A DNA stretch of 64,000 bases from JBJHDF01 sp050486405 (GCA_050486405.1 JBJHDF010000010.1:62001-126000); one strand, 5' to 3'. Positions 35,936 to 48,050 are shown, counted from the stretch's first letter. Program-made: numbers and translations. The notes: generated from the letters alone by a model not told the origin.

Positions 35936-37110
35936 CTAATCAATCCGCTCCAGCACAGTAGTAATCCCCTGCCCAAACCCAATACACATGGTCGCCACGC
36001 CCAATGTCAGGTCGCGGTCTTCCATCACGGTGAGCAAAGAGCCGGTAATGCGCGTGCCGGAACAACCAAACGGATGGCCCAGGGCGATGGCGCCGCCGTG
36101 CAGGTTGACGCGTTCATCCATATCATCCAGCCACTTCAGATCCTTCAGCACCGGCAACGCCTGCGCCGCGAACGCCTCGTTCAGCTCCACGCACTCGATA
36201 TCCTCACCAGTCAGATTCGCCCGGGTCAACGCCTTCTCCGTGGAGGGAACCGGGCCGTAACCCATGATGGACGGATCCACACCCGCCAAAGCCATGGACA
36301 CCACCCGGGCGATGGGTTGCAGGCCCAGCGAACGGGCGCGCTCGGCGGACATCACCAGCATGGCCGAAGCGCCGTCGGAAATCTGCGACGAGGTGCCGGC
36401 GGTAATCTGGCCGTTCTTCGGGTCGAACACCGGCGGCAACTCCGCCAGCGTCTCCGCGGTGGTATCGGCGCGAATGGTCTCATCATGCTCCACCATGATC
36501 GGAAAACCGTCGGCATTGACACCGGCCACGGGAATGATTTCGCGCTTGAATTTACCGGTATCGCGCGCCCTGGCCGCAAGCTGATGAGAGCGGGCGCCGA
36601 ACTCGTCCATCTGCCGGCGCTCGATGCCGTGCAACAGCGCCAGGAATTCCGCCGTCATACCCATATTGCCCGCCGCCTTGGCCACGGTGTGGCCCATGGC
36701 CGGGTTGGGATTGACGGCGTCGTACATGGGCAAGTGCCCCATATGTTCCACACCGCCAACCAGGTAAACGTCACCCATTCCCGTCTGAATGTTGGCGGCG
36801 GCCGTGTGCAGCGCCGCCATGGAAGAACCGCAGAGGCGGTTGACGGTTTGTGCCGGCACGGTGTGCGGCAGGCCGGCCAGCAGGACAATATTGCGGGCCA
36901 CGTTGAACGCCTGCTCCTCGCGCTGCATGACGCAGCCCCAGATCATATCGTCGATCTCCACCGGGTCCAGCGCGCTGTTGCGCGCCAGCAATCCGCGAAT
37001 TACCGCCGCGGACATGTCATCGGCGCGGGTGTGACGAAAGCAGCCATTCTTTGAACGCCCCATGGCGCTGCGGGCGTAATCGACTATTACGGCATCTCTG
37101 GGCTGTACGG

Positions 37111-37114
<4 letters not shown>
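35936..37114 (-). CDS. fadA: 3-ketoacyl-CoA thiolase FadA
   Basis: FadA catalyses thiolytic cleavage in fatty-acid beta-oxidation as the beta subunit of the FadBA complex. The 392-residue product has the active-site Cys in VNRLCGSSM (about 94), His in ALGHPFGCSG and the C-terminal Cys in ATMCIGFGQG. The start is a GTG overlapping the fadB stop (GTGA), with AAGGAG just upstream, so the two genes are translationally coupled. Confidence 0.96.
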
Positions 37115-39285
<2,171 letters not shown>

Positions 39286-39309
39286 GGGTATCTCCCGTTG
39301 GCTAAAAGC

Positions 39310-39882
39310 TTAAAAGTCGTCCAGATTGCCGCTGGCCAGTGAGGACAGCACCAGTACCGCGTCGGTATCCGTGGGGTTCTGCAGCCGAAAACGCTTCCCC
39401 GCCTCCAGATAATAGCCGCCCCCCGCCTCCAGGTCGAACACCTGCAGTCCCACCGTAAGCCGAAACGTGCCGGAGATCACCGTACCGCTGGTATCGGCCA
39501 GCAGCGTCATGGGTGCCTGACCCGTATCGACCCCGGCCGGCAGGGTCCAGCGCTCGGTAATCAGCCGGCCCTCCGCCAGCCGGTGGCGCCTCAGGCCGCG
39601 CAGTTGCGGCAGGGGCACCCACTGCCGGGGGCCGGCCACGCGCACACCGGGATAGGTGTGGTCGTCGGCAAAAAATTGCGACAGGCTGATGGGCACCGCC
39701 GCCAGCAGCTTGCCCAGGGACTGCACCGAGGGGCTCACCTGCCCCTGCTCGATGGTGGACACGCTGCTATTGGGCACCCCGGCCCGTTTCGCCAGTTCCC
39801 GCTGGGACAGGCCCGCCAGTTCCCGCACCCGTTTGAGTCGGGCGCCCAACGCCAGGGCTTCCGGCTGAGGTTCGGGTTTCAC
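39310..39882 (-). CDS. XRE-family regulator with C-terminal cupin
   Basis: The 190-residue protein has an N-terminal helix-turn-helix (about 12-70, LAGLSQRELAKRAGVPNSSV) and a C-terminal cupin sensor (about 115-185), the architecture of PuuR/SutR-type regulators. The start is a GTG overlapping the SDR stop (GTGA), and its own stop is 24 bases before fadB. A role in controlling fadBA or its own operon is inferred from position only; the ligand is unknown. Confidence 0.85.
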   Translation of the reverse strand: MKPEPQPEALALGARLKRVRELAGLSQRELAKRAGVPNSSVSTIEQGQVSPSVQSLGKLLAAVPISLSQFFADDHTYPGVRVAGPRQWVPLPQLRGLRRHRLAEGRLITERWTLPAGVDTGQAPMTLLADTSGTVISGTFRLTVGLQVFDLEAGGGYYLEAGKRFRLQNPTDTDAVLVLSSLASGNLDDF

Positions 39883-40541
39883 CAGGGCAACTCCTCACCG
39901 TTGGCGTGCCAGAAAGTGCCACTGTTTGCCAGGGTCAGCTCCTCGATCCGCTGGGCCAGACGCGACGCCGACACGGAGGCGCTGACATCACCGCCAAAGC
40001 CCACCATCCGCGTCTGCACATAACCCGGATGGAGAATGGCCACAGCCACGCCCCGGGGCGCCAGATCCCGGGCCAGACTGACCCCGGCTGCATTCAGCGC
40101 GGCCTTGCTCATGCGGTAGCCGTAGCGGGAACCGGAGCTGTTGTCGCCCATGGACCCCATGCGACTGGTAATCAGCGCCACTTTGGCGCCGGGCCCCAGA
40201 TTGTCCAACAGGGCCTCGGTGACCCGCAGCGGCCCCAGGGCGTTGACCTGAAACTGATGCAACACCCGGTCGTAGTCGATATCGCCCAGGGCCTCCTGAC
40301 TGAGCACCCCGGCGTTGTTGATCAGAATATCCACCGCCTGACCGCGCAGGGCCGACGCCAATTTTGCCGCGCCCTCTGCAGTGGAGACATCGACACCCGT
40401 GACCGGTTCCGCCGCTGTGGCGTCCAGTTCGTCGGTACTCTGTCGACAGGCGGCGTAGACCCGATGGCCCGCCGCCAGATAGTGTTCGCACAGCGCCAAC
40501 CCTATGCCGCGATTGGCGCCGGTTATCACCACATTAGCCAT
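39879..40541 (-). CDS. Short-chain dehydrogenase/reductase, C-factor-like
   Basis: This is a 220-residue classical-type SDR. The cofactor motif GANRGIGLAL is at residues 8-17, the NNAG motif is in ILINNAGVLS, and the catalytic Tyr-Lys is in YGYRMSKAALN. GGAG lies 6 bases before the ATG. The substrate cannot be told from sequence. It is translationally coupled to the XRE regulator and lies upstream of fadBA. Confidence 0.88.
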   Translation of the reverse strand: MANVVITGANRGIGLALCEHYLAAGHRVYAACRQSTDELDATAAEPVTGVDVSTAEGAAKLASALRGQAVDILINNAGVLSQEALGDIDYDRVLHQFQVNALGPLRVTEALLDNLGPGAKVALITSRMGSMGDNSSGSRYGYRMSKAALNAAGVSLARDLAPRGVAVAILHPGYVQTRMVGFGGDVSASVSASRLAQRIEELTLANSGTFWHANGEELPW

Positions 40542-40565
40542 GATTTACTCCCAACACTGGTTTGC

Positions 40566-42296
40566 CTATGCGGTAGCTCTGAACTGCCGGTCTACAAATG
40601 ACGCATACAGGGGTTGCTGATGGTAGAGCTCCTCGTGTGTACCGGCCCCGATAATAGTACCATTGTCCAGTAAACAGATTCGATCGGCGTGCATGATCGT
40701 TGAGAGCCGGTGCGCAATCACAATGTTGGTACGATTTTCCATCAGCCTGTCCAGCGCGATGCGGATCTGGTGTTCTGTGTCACTGTCAAGACTGGAAGTG
40801 GCCTCATCAAGCAACAAAAGATTGGGGTCGCGCAAAAACACACGGGCAATAGCAATACGCTGGCGCTGACCACCGGACAAGTTCATGCCCTGCTCAATTA
40901 GTTGGGTGTCAAGACCCTCGGGCAAGCGATCGATAAAATCCAGGGCTTGCGCTTTGTTGGCGGCTGCGCGAATCTCATCGTCTGAACAGGTCTTTTGTGT
41001 GCCGTAAGCAATATTGTCGCGCACACTGCCGGGCATAATGGGGGATGTTTGCGGCACGAAACCGATACTCTGTCGCCAGGCGGTCAAATTATAGTCTGCG
41101 ATTGGTTTGCCGTCGTACCGTATTTGCCCTTCGCTGGCTTCATAAAAGCGCTCGATCAGAGAAAGTAGAGTGGATTTACCGCTACCGCTGACGCCGACCA
41201 GGGCTGTCGTGGTCCCTGGCTCAACTATCATACTGAGTTGATTCAATACATATGAATCATGTCCGGGGTAACGAAAGCTCATTTGCTTGAACTCCAGCGG
41301 CCGGTTACGAACTGGTTCAAGTGAGCTGGGCGAAGCCTGTTCCTCCTGCTCATGCAGAATGGCAGTCAGGCGTGCTGAAGAACCTTTAGCCACCTGCAGT
41401 TCCGACACAAATGCGCCGATCTGACTGAGCGGGCCTATGACATTGAAGATATAAAGAATAAACGCGGTCATCACACCCATGCTCAGGTCTCCGCGCCCGA
41501 TCCGTACGCCGCCATACACCAGGATGACTGTCAACGCGGCCGTCATAGCCAGCCCTGCCACCGTCTGCATAACAATCTTCAGCCGGTCCATGCGAAAACT
41601 CTGGTCTTTTAAGCTATCCACCAGAAGGTGAGTTCGCTGTTGCTCACGCGATTCAGCGACAAAGGCTTTGATCAGGCGAATCTCCGAGAATATATGAGTT
41701 AAAAGTCCACTGAGGCTCGCTGTTCGCTCTTGCAAATCCTTGCCCAATGACTCCATGCGCATTACCGCCGGCGCAGACATAACAAAAGCTATCAGCAGCG
41801 TGCCAAAAAGCACCAAAGTCAATTGTGCGTCCAGCCAAAACAGAATAATAAGTGCCCCGACCAACATCAAAACGCCGTTGATCATATCGACCGCCCTATT
41901 GGTGGTCAGATTGGATATAGACTCGCAATCGTTGACGACCCGGCTGACTCGCTCACCGGTTTCTGTAGTGTCAAAGAACCTGACCGGCAAGCCCAGCATT
42001 TTACTGACCAGCAAATGGCGGAGGACGGCGGACACCGACTGGGCAATACCTGCCAGCAGTATTCCGGATGCAGCGCTGAGCAGCAGCCCGATACCCAATA
42101 CGCCCACCAGTTGCCAACCCAGCAACCCTATCGCCTGCCCTTCCCCAAGTTGATCCACTATCTGTTGTGTCAGCAGCGGATAGGCCAACATCATGGCGGC
42201 CGATGCCAGGCTCATAACCGTGGCCAGTATCAACTTGCTTCGCGCCGGTCGTCCTCGTTGTACAAGGCGCCAAAGGTCGCCATAGGATTGCTTCAC
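40566..42296 (-). CDS. ABC exporter, fused permease and ATPase (type 1, LmrA/MsbA-like)
   Basis: This is a 576-residue half-transporter. Six transmembrane helices lie in residues about 20-310, followed by an ATPase domain with Walker A GVSGSGKST, signature LSGGQRQRIAIA, Walker B LLLLDEATSSLDS and H-loop IAHRLST. There is no C39 peptidase domain, so it is not a leader-processing bacteriocin exporter. The start is GTG, with GGGAG seven bases upstream. It begins 22 bases after the last of three paralogous secreted-protein genes on the same strand, which suggests one operon. The substrate may be lipid, drug or peptide. Confidence 0.88.
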   Translation of the reverse strand: MKQSYGDLWRLVQRGRPARSKLILATVMSLASAAMMLAYPLLTQQIVDQLGEGQAIGLLGWQLVGVLGIGLLLSAASGILLAGIAQSVSAVLRHLLVSKMLGLPVRFFDTTETGERVSRVVNDCESISNLTTNRAVDMINGVLMLVGALIILFWLDAQLTLVLFGTLLIAFVMSAPAVMRMESLGKDLQERTASLSGLLTHIFSEIRLIKAFVAESREQQRTHLLVDSLKDQSFRMDRLKIVMQTVAGLAMTAALTVILVYGGVRIGRGDLSMGVMTAFILYIFNVIGPLSQIGAFVSELQVAKGSSARLTAILHEQEEQASPSSLEPVRNRPLEFKQMSFRYPGHDSYVLNQLSMIVEPGTTTALVGVSGSGKSTLLSLIERFYEASEGQIRYDGKPIADYNLTAWRQSIGFVPQTSPIMPGSVRDNIAYGTQKTCSDDEIRAAANKAQALDFIDRLPEGLDTQLIEQGMNLSGGQRQRIAIARVFLRDPNLLLLDEATSSLDSDTEHQIRIALDRLMENRTNIVIAHRLSTIMHADRICLLDNGTIIGAGTHEELYHQQPLYASFVDRQFRATA

Positions 42297-42318
42297 GATA
42301 TACTCCCTTTACTCTACA

Positions 42319-42966
42319 CTACTCTTGCAAAGCGGAATCAATAAAATTCAAAACCTGATCGTGAATCTTTTCCCAATTCCGATACCGATCAATACTATAA
42401 AACGTCATGCGATAATGGATTTTATGATCGATATGAATGCCCTGAATGCTGCAAGAAACAGATCGGAAACATGTGACATGAAAATCACTACGTTTATTAT
42501 GAACGATAAATATCGATGGTCCTCTTTCCTCCATTGTGCTTTCGATTTCATAAAATCTATAGTTATCACGATCTTCAACAAGCTTTTCCCTGGCTACTCG
42601 CCTATCTATAGCAGAAGAGATCATCAAAGGTGTCGGACCAAACCCTAACATCAGGCGGAATCTGACATATTCGTCTCTAGAGGATTTCTGAAGTCTGTCC
42701 ACCTCTCCACGGGAAATAAAACCAGGAAAGTATGCCTCCACCATCAAACGACTACCACTTTCCTCCGACCTGGCGAAGGGATCGCCGCCTTGTAGCAGAC
42801 AATCTTTGGAGTAGCTAAATGTCCTGACAGCACCAAGAGAAGAAATAAAAGAACGTGTAACCAGCTCCCCAGACAAGCAACCGGCTACACCCTCCCCATT
42901 GGAATTCGCAAGGCTGCTGCATGACAACAGACATAAGACCAGAAATAATTTGGCTGCATTAGGCAC
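42319..42966 (-). CDS. Secreted/lipoprotein of a tandem paralogous family, copy 3
   Basis: The 215-residue protein has a signal peptide ending in a lipobox-like LLSCSS, then NGEGVAGCLSGE. It is clearly related to the two upstream genes. All three share GCLSGE, DCLL, an FGPxPL-like segment, a Cys pair near residues 167 and 174 (HVTCFRSVSCSIQGI) and a C-terminal W-x-x-I-HxQxLxFID. I do not recognise the family or its function. The start is GTG, with AGGAG upstream. It is 22 bases before the ABC exporter. Confidence 0.75.
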   Translation of the reverse strand: MPNAAKLFLVLCLLSCSSLANSNGEGVAGCLSGELVTRSFISSLGAVRTFSYSKDCLLQGGDPFARSEESGSRLMVEAYFPGFISRGEVDRLQKSSRDEYVRFRLMLGFGPTPLMISSAIDRRVAREKLVEDRDNYRFYEIESTMEERGPSIFIVHNKRSDFHVTCFRSVSCSIQGIHIDHKIHYRMTFYSIDRYRNWEKIHDQVLNFIDSALQE

Positions 42967-43044
42967 GATTTTCTCCTGATAAGTTATACTTTCCGACCCA
43001 TAATGATCATGAATTCACCACAAACGAACCAATAAATCTCCGCA

Positions 43045-43725
43045 CTACTCCCGCAACGCAGAATCGATAAAATACAGTATCTGATTATGAATCTCTTCCC
43101 AGTTACGATATTGATCGGCACTGTAAATCCTTATCTCATAACCGACCTTATGTGAAACATGAATGCCATGAATCGTACAAGAAGAAATTTCCATGCACGT
43201 GGCATAAAAGTCTTTACGCTTATTGTGAATAATTAGCATAACATCGTCCTCCCCCGGCCATCTTTTCTCTTTCTTAAAAATTTGATGGTCCCCGTGCTTC
43301 TCCAAAACCTCCCCCCTGGATACATACCTGTCTACAACAGAAGAGATTGCCGAAGGGTCCGGGGCGTACCTCAATATCAGGTGAGATCTGGTGTAAGCAA
43401 CTTCAGAAGACGCATGAAGTCTTGCTGCCTGCTTCTGGGAAATCATCCCGGGCCAGTATGGCTCCAGTATCAAACGATATCCGCCATCCTCTCTTCGGGC
43501 AACAGAATCGCCACCCCTGAGTAAACAGTCTGCAGAAAATCGGAATGTTCTGGTGGCACCCTGTCTAGAAACAAAAGAGCGAGTCACCTGCTCTCCGGAC
43601 AGACAGCCGATCTCACCCTCTCCATTGGGGGCTGCAGCAGTGCTGCATGACAGCAGAAATGACACCAGCCCCAATAACAGGCCCCACTTTATTGAGCCAC
43701 ACGCCACAATCAAAATCCTTCTCAT
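43045..43725 (-). CDS. Secreted/lipoprotein of a tandem paralogous family, copy 2
   Basis: The 226-residue protein has a signal peptide (WGLLLGLVSFLLSC with a lipobox-like LLSC) and a mature part starting NGEGEIGCLSGEQVTRSF. It is the closest relative of copy 3, sharing SGE-VTRSF, ARTF-like, DCLL-GGD, ISS-DR-V and FIDSAL. The four cysteines conserved in all copies could form two disulfides in the periplasm or outside. Its ATG overlaps the stop of copy 1 (TAATG), so they are translationally coupled. A 78-base gap to copy 3 follows. Function is unknown. Confidence 0.75.
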   Translation of the reverse strand: MRRILIVACGSIKWGLLLGLVSFLLSCSTAAAPNGEGEIGCLSGEQVTRSFVSRQGATRTFRFSADCLLRGGDSVARREDGGYRLILEPYWPGMISQKQAARLHASSEVAYTRSHLILRYAPDPSAISSVVDRYVSRGEVLEKHGDHQIFKKEKRWPGEDDVMLIIHNKRKDFYATCMEISSCTIHGIHVSHKVGYEIRIYSADQYRNWEEIHNQILYFIDSALRE

Positions 43726-44396
43726 TATTCAACCCCTACTGCCGCATCGATAAACTGCAGTATTTGATAGCGAAACTCTTTCCAATTCGCATCCATCAAA
43801 TCAAACATCCTGCTTCTGTCCACAAAAAGTTCCAGCATATAATGAACGCCATTCTTTGCATCTATACCATCAACAACGCAAACATTCTGCATATGGCATA
43901 CGACGTAAAAGTCGTCATAGTTCTTATGAAATATATATAAGCCCTGAATCTTCTCATCATTACGGGAAAACACTTCGTGTTCATCAGTTTCCACAAAGGC
44001 TTGTCCATCCTTCCTAATGTCGCTTATAATCAGTTGAGTGACCAAGGGAGAAGGCCCAAAAGTCAGCATTAAGTAAGATCTAATTGCCAATTCTTCATCA
44101 GCGCTTTCCTGTTTATCATTGTTCGAAGCAGACAGCATGGCATCAGGCCAGTAAACCAGCAAAAAAAGCACAAAATCCTGATTGATTCGTATGCCTACAC
44201 TGGGATCATTTTCTACTTCATTCTCTGTCAGCAAACAATCTTTGGCAAAAGTAAACTCCTTAATATGCTGACTCATTGCAATGGACCCGGTAGTCATTTC
44301 TCCGGACAAGCAGCCAAGAATACCCTTTTGCCCGAACGCAGCGGGGGCAATACAAACCATAAGAAGCATTAATATCCAAGCAGCGACACGACACAT
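43725..44396 (-). CDS. Secreted protein of a tandem paralogous family, copy 1 (divergent)
   Basis: The 223-residue protein has a Sec signal (AAWILMLLMVCIAPAAFG, cleavage likely after AFG) and a mature part starting QKGILGCLSGEMTTGSI. It is the most divergent of the three but keeps the four family cysteines (GCLSGE, DCLL, VVCHMQNVCVVDGI) and the W-x-EFRYQILQFIDAA end. I chose the ATG at 44396, which has GGAG nine bases upstream, over an in-frame TTG five codons earlier. It is the first gene of the probable four-gene unit ending with the ABC exporter. Function is unknown. Confidence 0.72.
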   Translation of the reverse strand: MCRVAAWILMLLMVCIAPAAFGQKGILGCLSGEMTTGSIAMSQHIKEFTFAKDCLLTENEVENDPSVGIRINQDFVLFLLVYWPDAMLSASNNDKQESADEELAIRSYLMLTFGPSPLVTQLIISDIRKDGQAFVETDEHEVFSRNDEKIQGLYIFHKNYDDFYVVCHMQNVCVVDGIDAKNGVHYMLELFVDRSRMFDLMDANWKEFRYQILQFIDAAVGVE

Positions 44397-44497
44397 ATTA
44401 CAGTTCTCCAATTTTTCTACTCAGATTGAAAAGGGCTACAAGTGCATGCTGCTCTTATCGGTTTTGACTGCTGCACAGCAGTGTGCGATATGGCGCG

Positions 44498-46195
44498 TTA
44501 AAACGAGGTGCGCCGATAGTCACGGTACGCCGGCTCCCAGAAATTGGCGGCGATCTTGTCGTCGATGGAATCCTCCGGCACCGGCATGGCAACGCCGTCG
44601 GCGATGGCCTGCAGAAACACCGCCCGGGCGATAAAGCGACTCACGGCGCGAATGTCGCCCAGCGCTGGCAACAGCGCTTCGCTGTCGCCGCGCAAAGCCG
44701 GTGAAGTTTCCGCCAGGGCGCGACTGGCGGCCAGCATCATATTGTCGGTCACCCGGTTGGCCTTGGACGACACCACACCCAATCCCACACCCGGAAAAAT
44801 ATAACTATTATTGCACTGGGCAATGGGCAAGGTACGCCCGTCGACAGTTACCGGTGCAAAGGGACTGCCGGTGGCCACCAGCGCCTGGCCGTTGCTCCAG
44901 TGCAGAATATCCTCGGGCTTGCCCTCGGCGCGGGAGGTGGGGTTGGACAGAGGCAGAATCACCGGGCGCGCGCAGTGCGCAAGCATGCTGCGGACAATAC
45001 TTTCGGTAAACAGGTCGGGTTGACCGGACACACCCACCAGCACCGTAGGCCGGGCGTTGTTCACCACATCTGCCAGGGAAATTGCGCCGCCGGGTTCCGC
45101 CAGAGACCAGTCGTTCAGCATCTGCTCCTCGACGCAGAAATCTCGTTGGAAATCCTGCACTGCCTCGCTGGAACGGCACAGCAGGCCGGAACGATTCAGC
45201 AGAAAAATCCGTTGGCACGCCTGCTGGCGGGGTAGTCCCTCCTCCTGCATTTGCGCCACTATCTGTTCGGCGATACCGCAGGCGGCGGAACCGGCACCGG
45301 CAAACACCACGCGCTGATCGCGCAAGCGCTCGCCCTTGATCCTGCAGGCGGCCAGCAGAGTGCCCAGGGTGACCGACGCGGTACCCTGGATGTCGTCGTT
45401 GAAACAACAGATTCTGTCGCGATAGCGCTGCAACAGCGGGTTGGCGTGGGTCTGGGCAAAATCCTCAAACTGCAGCAGGGCGTTGGGCCAGCGCACCTGC
45501 ACTGCCTGAATGAACTCGTCCACAAATTCGTAGTAGTCATCGCCCTCGATGCGCGGATGTTTCCAGCCCAGGTACATGGGGTCGTCCAGCAGGCTCTGGT
45601 TGTTGCAGCCCACATCCAGCACTATGGGCAGCGTATAGGCCGGGCTGATGCCGCCGCAGGCGGTGTAGAGGGCCAGCTTGCCGATGGGAATGCCCATACC
45701 GCCGATGCCCTGATCGCCCAGCCCGAGAATGCGTTCGCCGTCGGTGACCACAATCACCTTGACGTTCTGCTTGGTGGCGTTCTGCAGCATGTCGTCGATG
45801 CGTTCGCGGTCGGGATAGCTGATAAACAGCCCGCGCTTGCGCCGGTAGATTTTGGAAAACAACTGACAGGCCTGCCCCACCGTGGGCGTGTAGATCAGCG
45901 GCATCACCTCTTCCAGATGATCCGTGACCAGACGATAGTAAAGCGTCTCGTTGGTATCCTGAATATTGCGCAGGTAGATGTGCTTGTCGATATCGTTATG
46001 AAAGGAACTGAACTGCTGGTAGGCCCGCGCCTTCTGTTCCTCGATGGTTTCGATGCGATAGGGCAAGAGCCCTTCGAGATTGAACTGCTGCCGCTCCCGG
46101 GTGCTGAACGCACTGCCCTTGTTGAGCAAGGGCGCTTCCAGCAGCGCGGGCCCGGCAAAGGGAATATAAATCGGTCTTTTGCTCACGGCAGTCAT
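44498..46195 (-). CDS. maeA: NAD-dependent malic enzyme
   Basis: The enzyme oxidatively decarboxylates malate to pyruvate. The 565-residue product has the large SfcA/MaeA layout: N-terminal domain with YTPTVGQACQ, the divalent-metal/catalytic region IVVTDGERILGLGDQGIGG and FEDFAQTHAN, and an NAD-binding motif VFAGAGSAACGIAEQI. A start further upstream would add 58 unrelated residues; the chosen ATG at 46195 gives the canonical MTAVSKRPIYIPFAG. It stands as a single gene after the GDPD gene. Confidence 0.94.
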   Translation of the reverse strand: MTAVSKRPIYIPFAGPALLEAPLLNKGSAFSTRERQQFNLEGLLPYRIETIEEQKARAYQQFSSFHNDIDKHIYLRNIQDTNETLYYRLVTDHLEEVMPLIYTPTVGQACQLFSKIYRRKRGLFISYPDRERIDDMLQNATKQNVKVIVVTDGERILGLGDQGIGGMGIPIGKLALYTACGGISPAYTLPIVLDVGCNNQSLLDDPMYLGWKHPRIEGDDYYEFVDEFIQAVQVRWPNALLQFEDFAQTHANPLLQRYRDRICCFNDDIQGTASVTLGTLLAACRIKGERLRDQRVVFAGAGSAACGIAEQIVAQMQEEGLPRQQACQRIFLLNRSGLLCRSSEAVQDFQRDFCVEEQMLNDWSLAEPGGAISLADVVNNARPTVLVGVSGQPDLFTESIVRSMLAHCARPVILPLSNPTSRAEGKPEDILHWSNGQALVATGSPFAPVTVDGRTLPIAQCNNSYIFPGVGLGVVSSKANRVTDNMMLAASRALAETSPALRGDSEALLPALGDIRAVSRFIARAVFLQAIADGVAMPVPEDSIDDKIAANFWEPAYRDYRRTSF

Positions 46196-46241
46196 ACTTC
46201 CTTTAACGTTGAAGTGTGAAACTTGTGTTTCCACTATAACA

Positions 46242-48050
46242 CTACCGGGCCAACCAGTTACGCAACTTGACCGCAAACATTTCCGGGCGAGAAAGGCCGG
46301 CGCGCTCTTCCAGCAGTTCCACCAGCAGGTCCGGCCGGTCGGTGATGATATTGTCCACACCCAGATCAATCATGCGCGACATCAAGGCGCGGTCATTGAC
46401 GGTCCAGACGTGCAGTTCGTGGCCGTGGCGCCGGGCCAGGCGCAGCTCCCGGGGCGACGCCAAGGCCGCCCGCAGCGCCAGGGCATGCAGCCCCAGGCGC
46501 TCCAGTTGGCCGATGGTGGTGTGCACCAGCAAGGCGGTGCGCAGGTGAGGCTCCAACTGCCGCACCCGTTCGAGCACTACAGGGTCCAGCGCCGCCACCA
46601 CCGTCTGCTCCAGCAACTGTTCGCGCTGCAGGTAAGCCACCACCGCGTCGATCAGATCCGGCGTGGCGACGGCGGTTTTGATTTCCAGATAGATCTCTGC
46701 CCTGCCCCCGATCTGCGCCACGGCTTCCGTCAGCGTCGGTACCCGCTGCCCGGCAAAGCGCGGGTCAAACCAGGCGCCGGCGTCCAGTGTCTGCAACTCC
46801 TCCAGAGTGATTTCCCAGATAGCCCTCGGGTCACCCGCCACCCGGCGCAGGTCCCGGTCATGCAGCAGCACCAGGGCGCCGTCGGCGGTCATACGCACAT
46901 CGATTTCCACAAAGTGGGCGCCATCGACAATAGCCTGCTCTATGGCAGCCAGAGTGTTTTCCGGCGCCGCCAGGGAACTGCCCCGGTGGGCGGTCACCGC
47001 CACCCTGTCCTCAAAATCAAAAAACGAATGCAGCAGGTAGCCGGCCTGCCCGAGGGCGAACAGCAACAGCAGCAGTTCCGCCCCCCAGGCCAGAGGTCCG
47101 GTGCCCCGGGGCGGCGCTTCCACCCGCCCCGGGTCGCGGCCGGCCAGGCGCAGGTAGAGACGGCGGATCAACAGGGCGTTGAAGGCCACACCGCAAAAGG
47201 CGATAAGCGCGGCAAACAGGATATAGGCCGCCAGAAACAGAAAGGTCAGGGGCACCAGCAGCGCGAAGACTTCCGGCAGCCAGCGCAGCAGCAGCCCGCC
47301 GAGCAGATTGAACAGCAGCGACAGGGACAGCGGCAGCGACGCCACAAAGGCCGCCGCCAGCAACAGCACCTTGGCCAGACGCAGCCGCTGCCGCCGGGTC
47401 AATTGGGCGGAGCGGCGCAGCGCCGCCAGGGGCGACAGCTTTTCCAGCAGCAGCGCGGGCAGCGACAGCGACCAGCGCAGGTAGAGCCAGACATTGCCTA
47501 GCAGCATCAGCAGGCACAGGGGCAGCCCCAGCCAGAAGGTCAGCCAGAAGGCCGGCGGCTGCTCCACCAGCAGGTAGTAGGGATCGTAGATGGCCAGTAC
47601 CCGCCGCCCCAGGGCGGTGAGGGCGAGCAGAAACGGCAGGGCCAGTACCAGGTGTGCGACGACCTGCATCAGCGCCAGCGCCAGCAGCCGGTGCAGTTGC
47701 CGCCCCACCAGCCACAGGGCGCTGCTGGCCAGCCAGTAGCGGTTGCCCTCGGGGCTCTTGGCGATCAACAGCATGCCGGCGTGCTGCACAAACACCAGCG
47801 TCAGGGCGCCGGCGCCGGCCAGCACCGACCAGCCCATACCGCGCAGGGTGAGCAGAAAGCGCAGCAGGTCCTCGTTACTGACCGCGGGCGTACCCGCCGC
47901 GGTGAGCAGCGCCGTGGACAGCCAGGCCGTGGCGGGCACCACCAGGGCCACCGCCAGCAGAGTAAAGAAGAGGTGCCAGACAAGCAGAGGGCGCAGATGA
48001 CCCCGCAGGTCGCCAAGCACCTCGGGAATCACCGGCAGGAGTCGAAACAT
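46242..48050 (-). CDS. Membrane-anchored glycerophosphodiester phosphodiesterase
   Basis: The 602-residue protein joins an N-terminal multi-helix membrane domain (about 1-340, GPDPase_memb type, many Leu/Ala-rich helices) to a GDPD catalytic domain (about 350-590). The catalytic pieces are visible: TAHRGSSLAAPENTLAAI, VEIDVRMTADG and LLHDRDLRRV. The family hydrolyses deacylated phospholipid headgroup diesters to glycerol-3-phosphate. It follows ffh by 12 bases on the same strand; the functional link is not evident. Confidence 0.9.
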   Translation of the reverse strand: MFRLLPVIPEVLGDLRGHLRPLLVWHLFFTLLAVALVVPATAWLSTALLTAAGTPAVSNEDLLRFLLTLRGMGWSVLAGAGALTLVFVQHAGMLLIAKSPEGNRYWLASSALWLVGRQLHRLLALALMQVVAHLVLALPFLLALTALGRRVLAIYDPYYLLVEQPPAFWLTFWLGLPLCLLMLLGNVWLYLRWSLSLPALLLEKLSPLAALRRSAQLTRRQRLRLAKVLLLAAAFVASLPLSLSLLFNLLGGLLLRWLPEVFALLVPLTFLFLAAYILFAALIAFCGVAFNALLIRRLYLRLAGRDPGRVEAPPRGTGPLAWGAELLLLLFALGQAGYLLHSFFDFEDRVAVTAHRGSSLAAPENTLAAIEQAIVDGAHFVEIDVRMTADGALVLLHDRDLRRVAGDPRAIWEITLEELQTLDAGAWFDPRFAGQRVPTLTEAVAQIGGRAEIYLEIKTAVATPDLIDAVVAYLQREQLLEQTVVAALDPVVLERVRQLEPHLRTALLVHTTIGQLERLGLHALALRAALASPRELRLARRHGHELHVWTVNDRALMSRMIDLGVDNIITDRPDLLVELLEERAGLSRPEMFAVKLRNWLAR

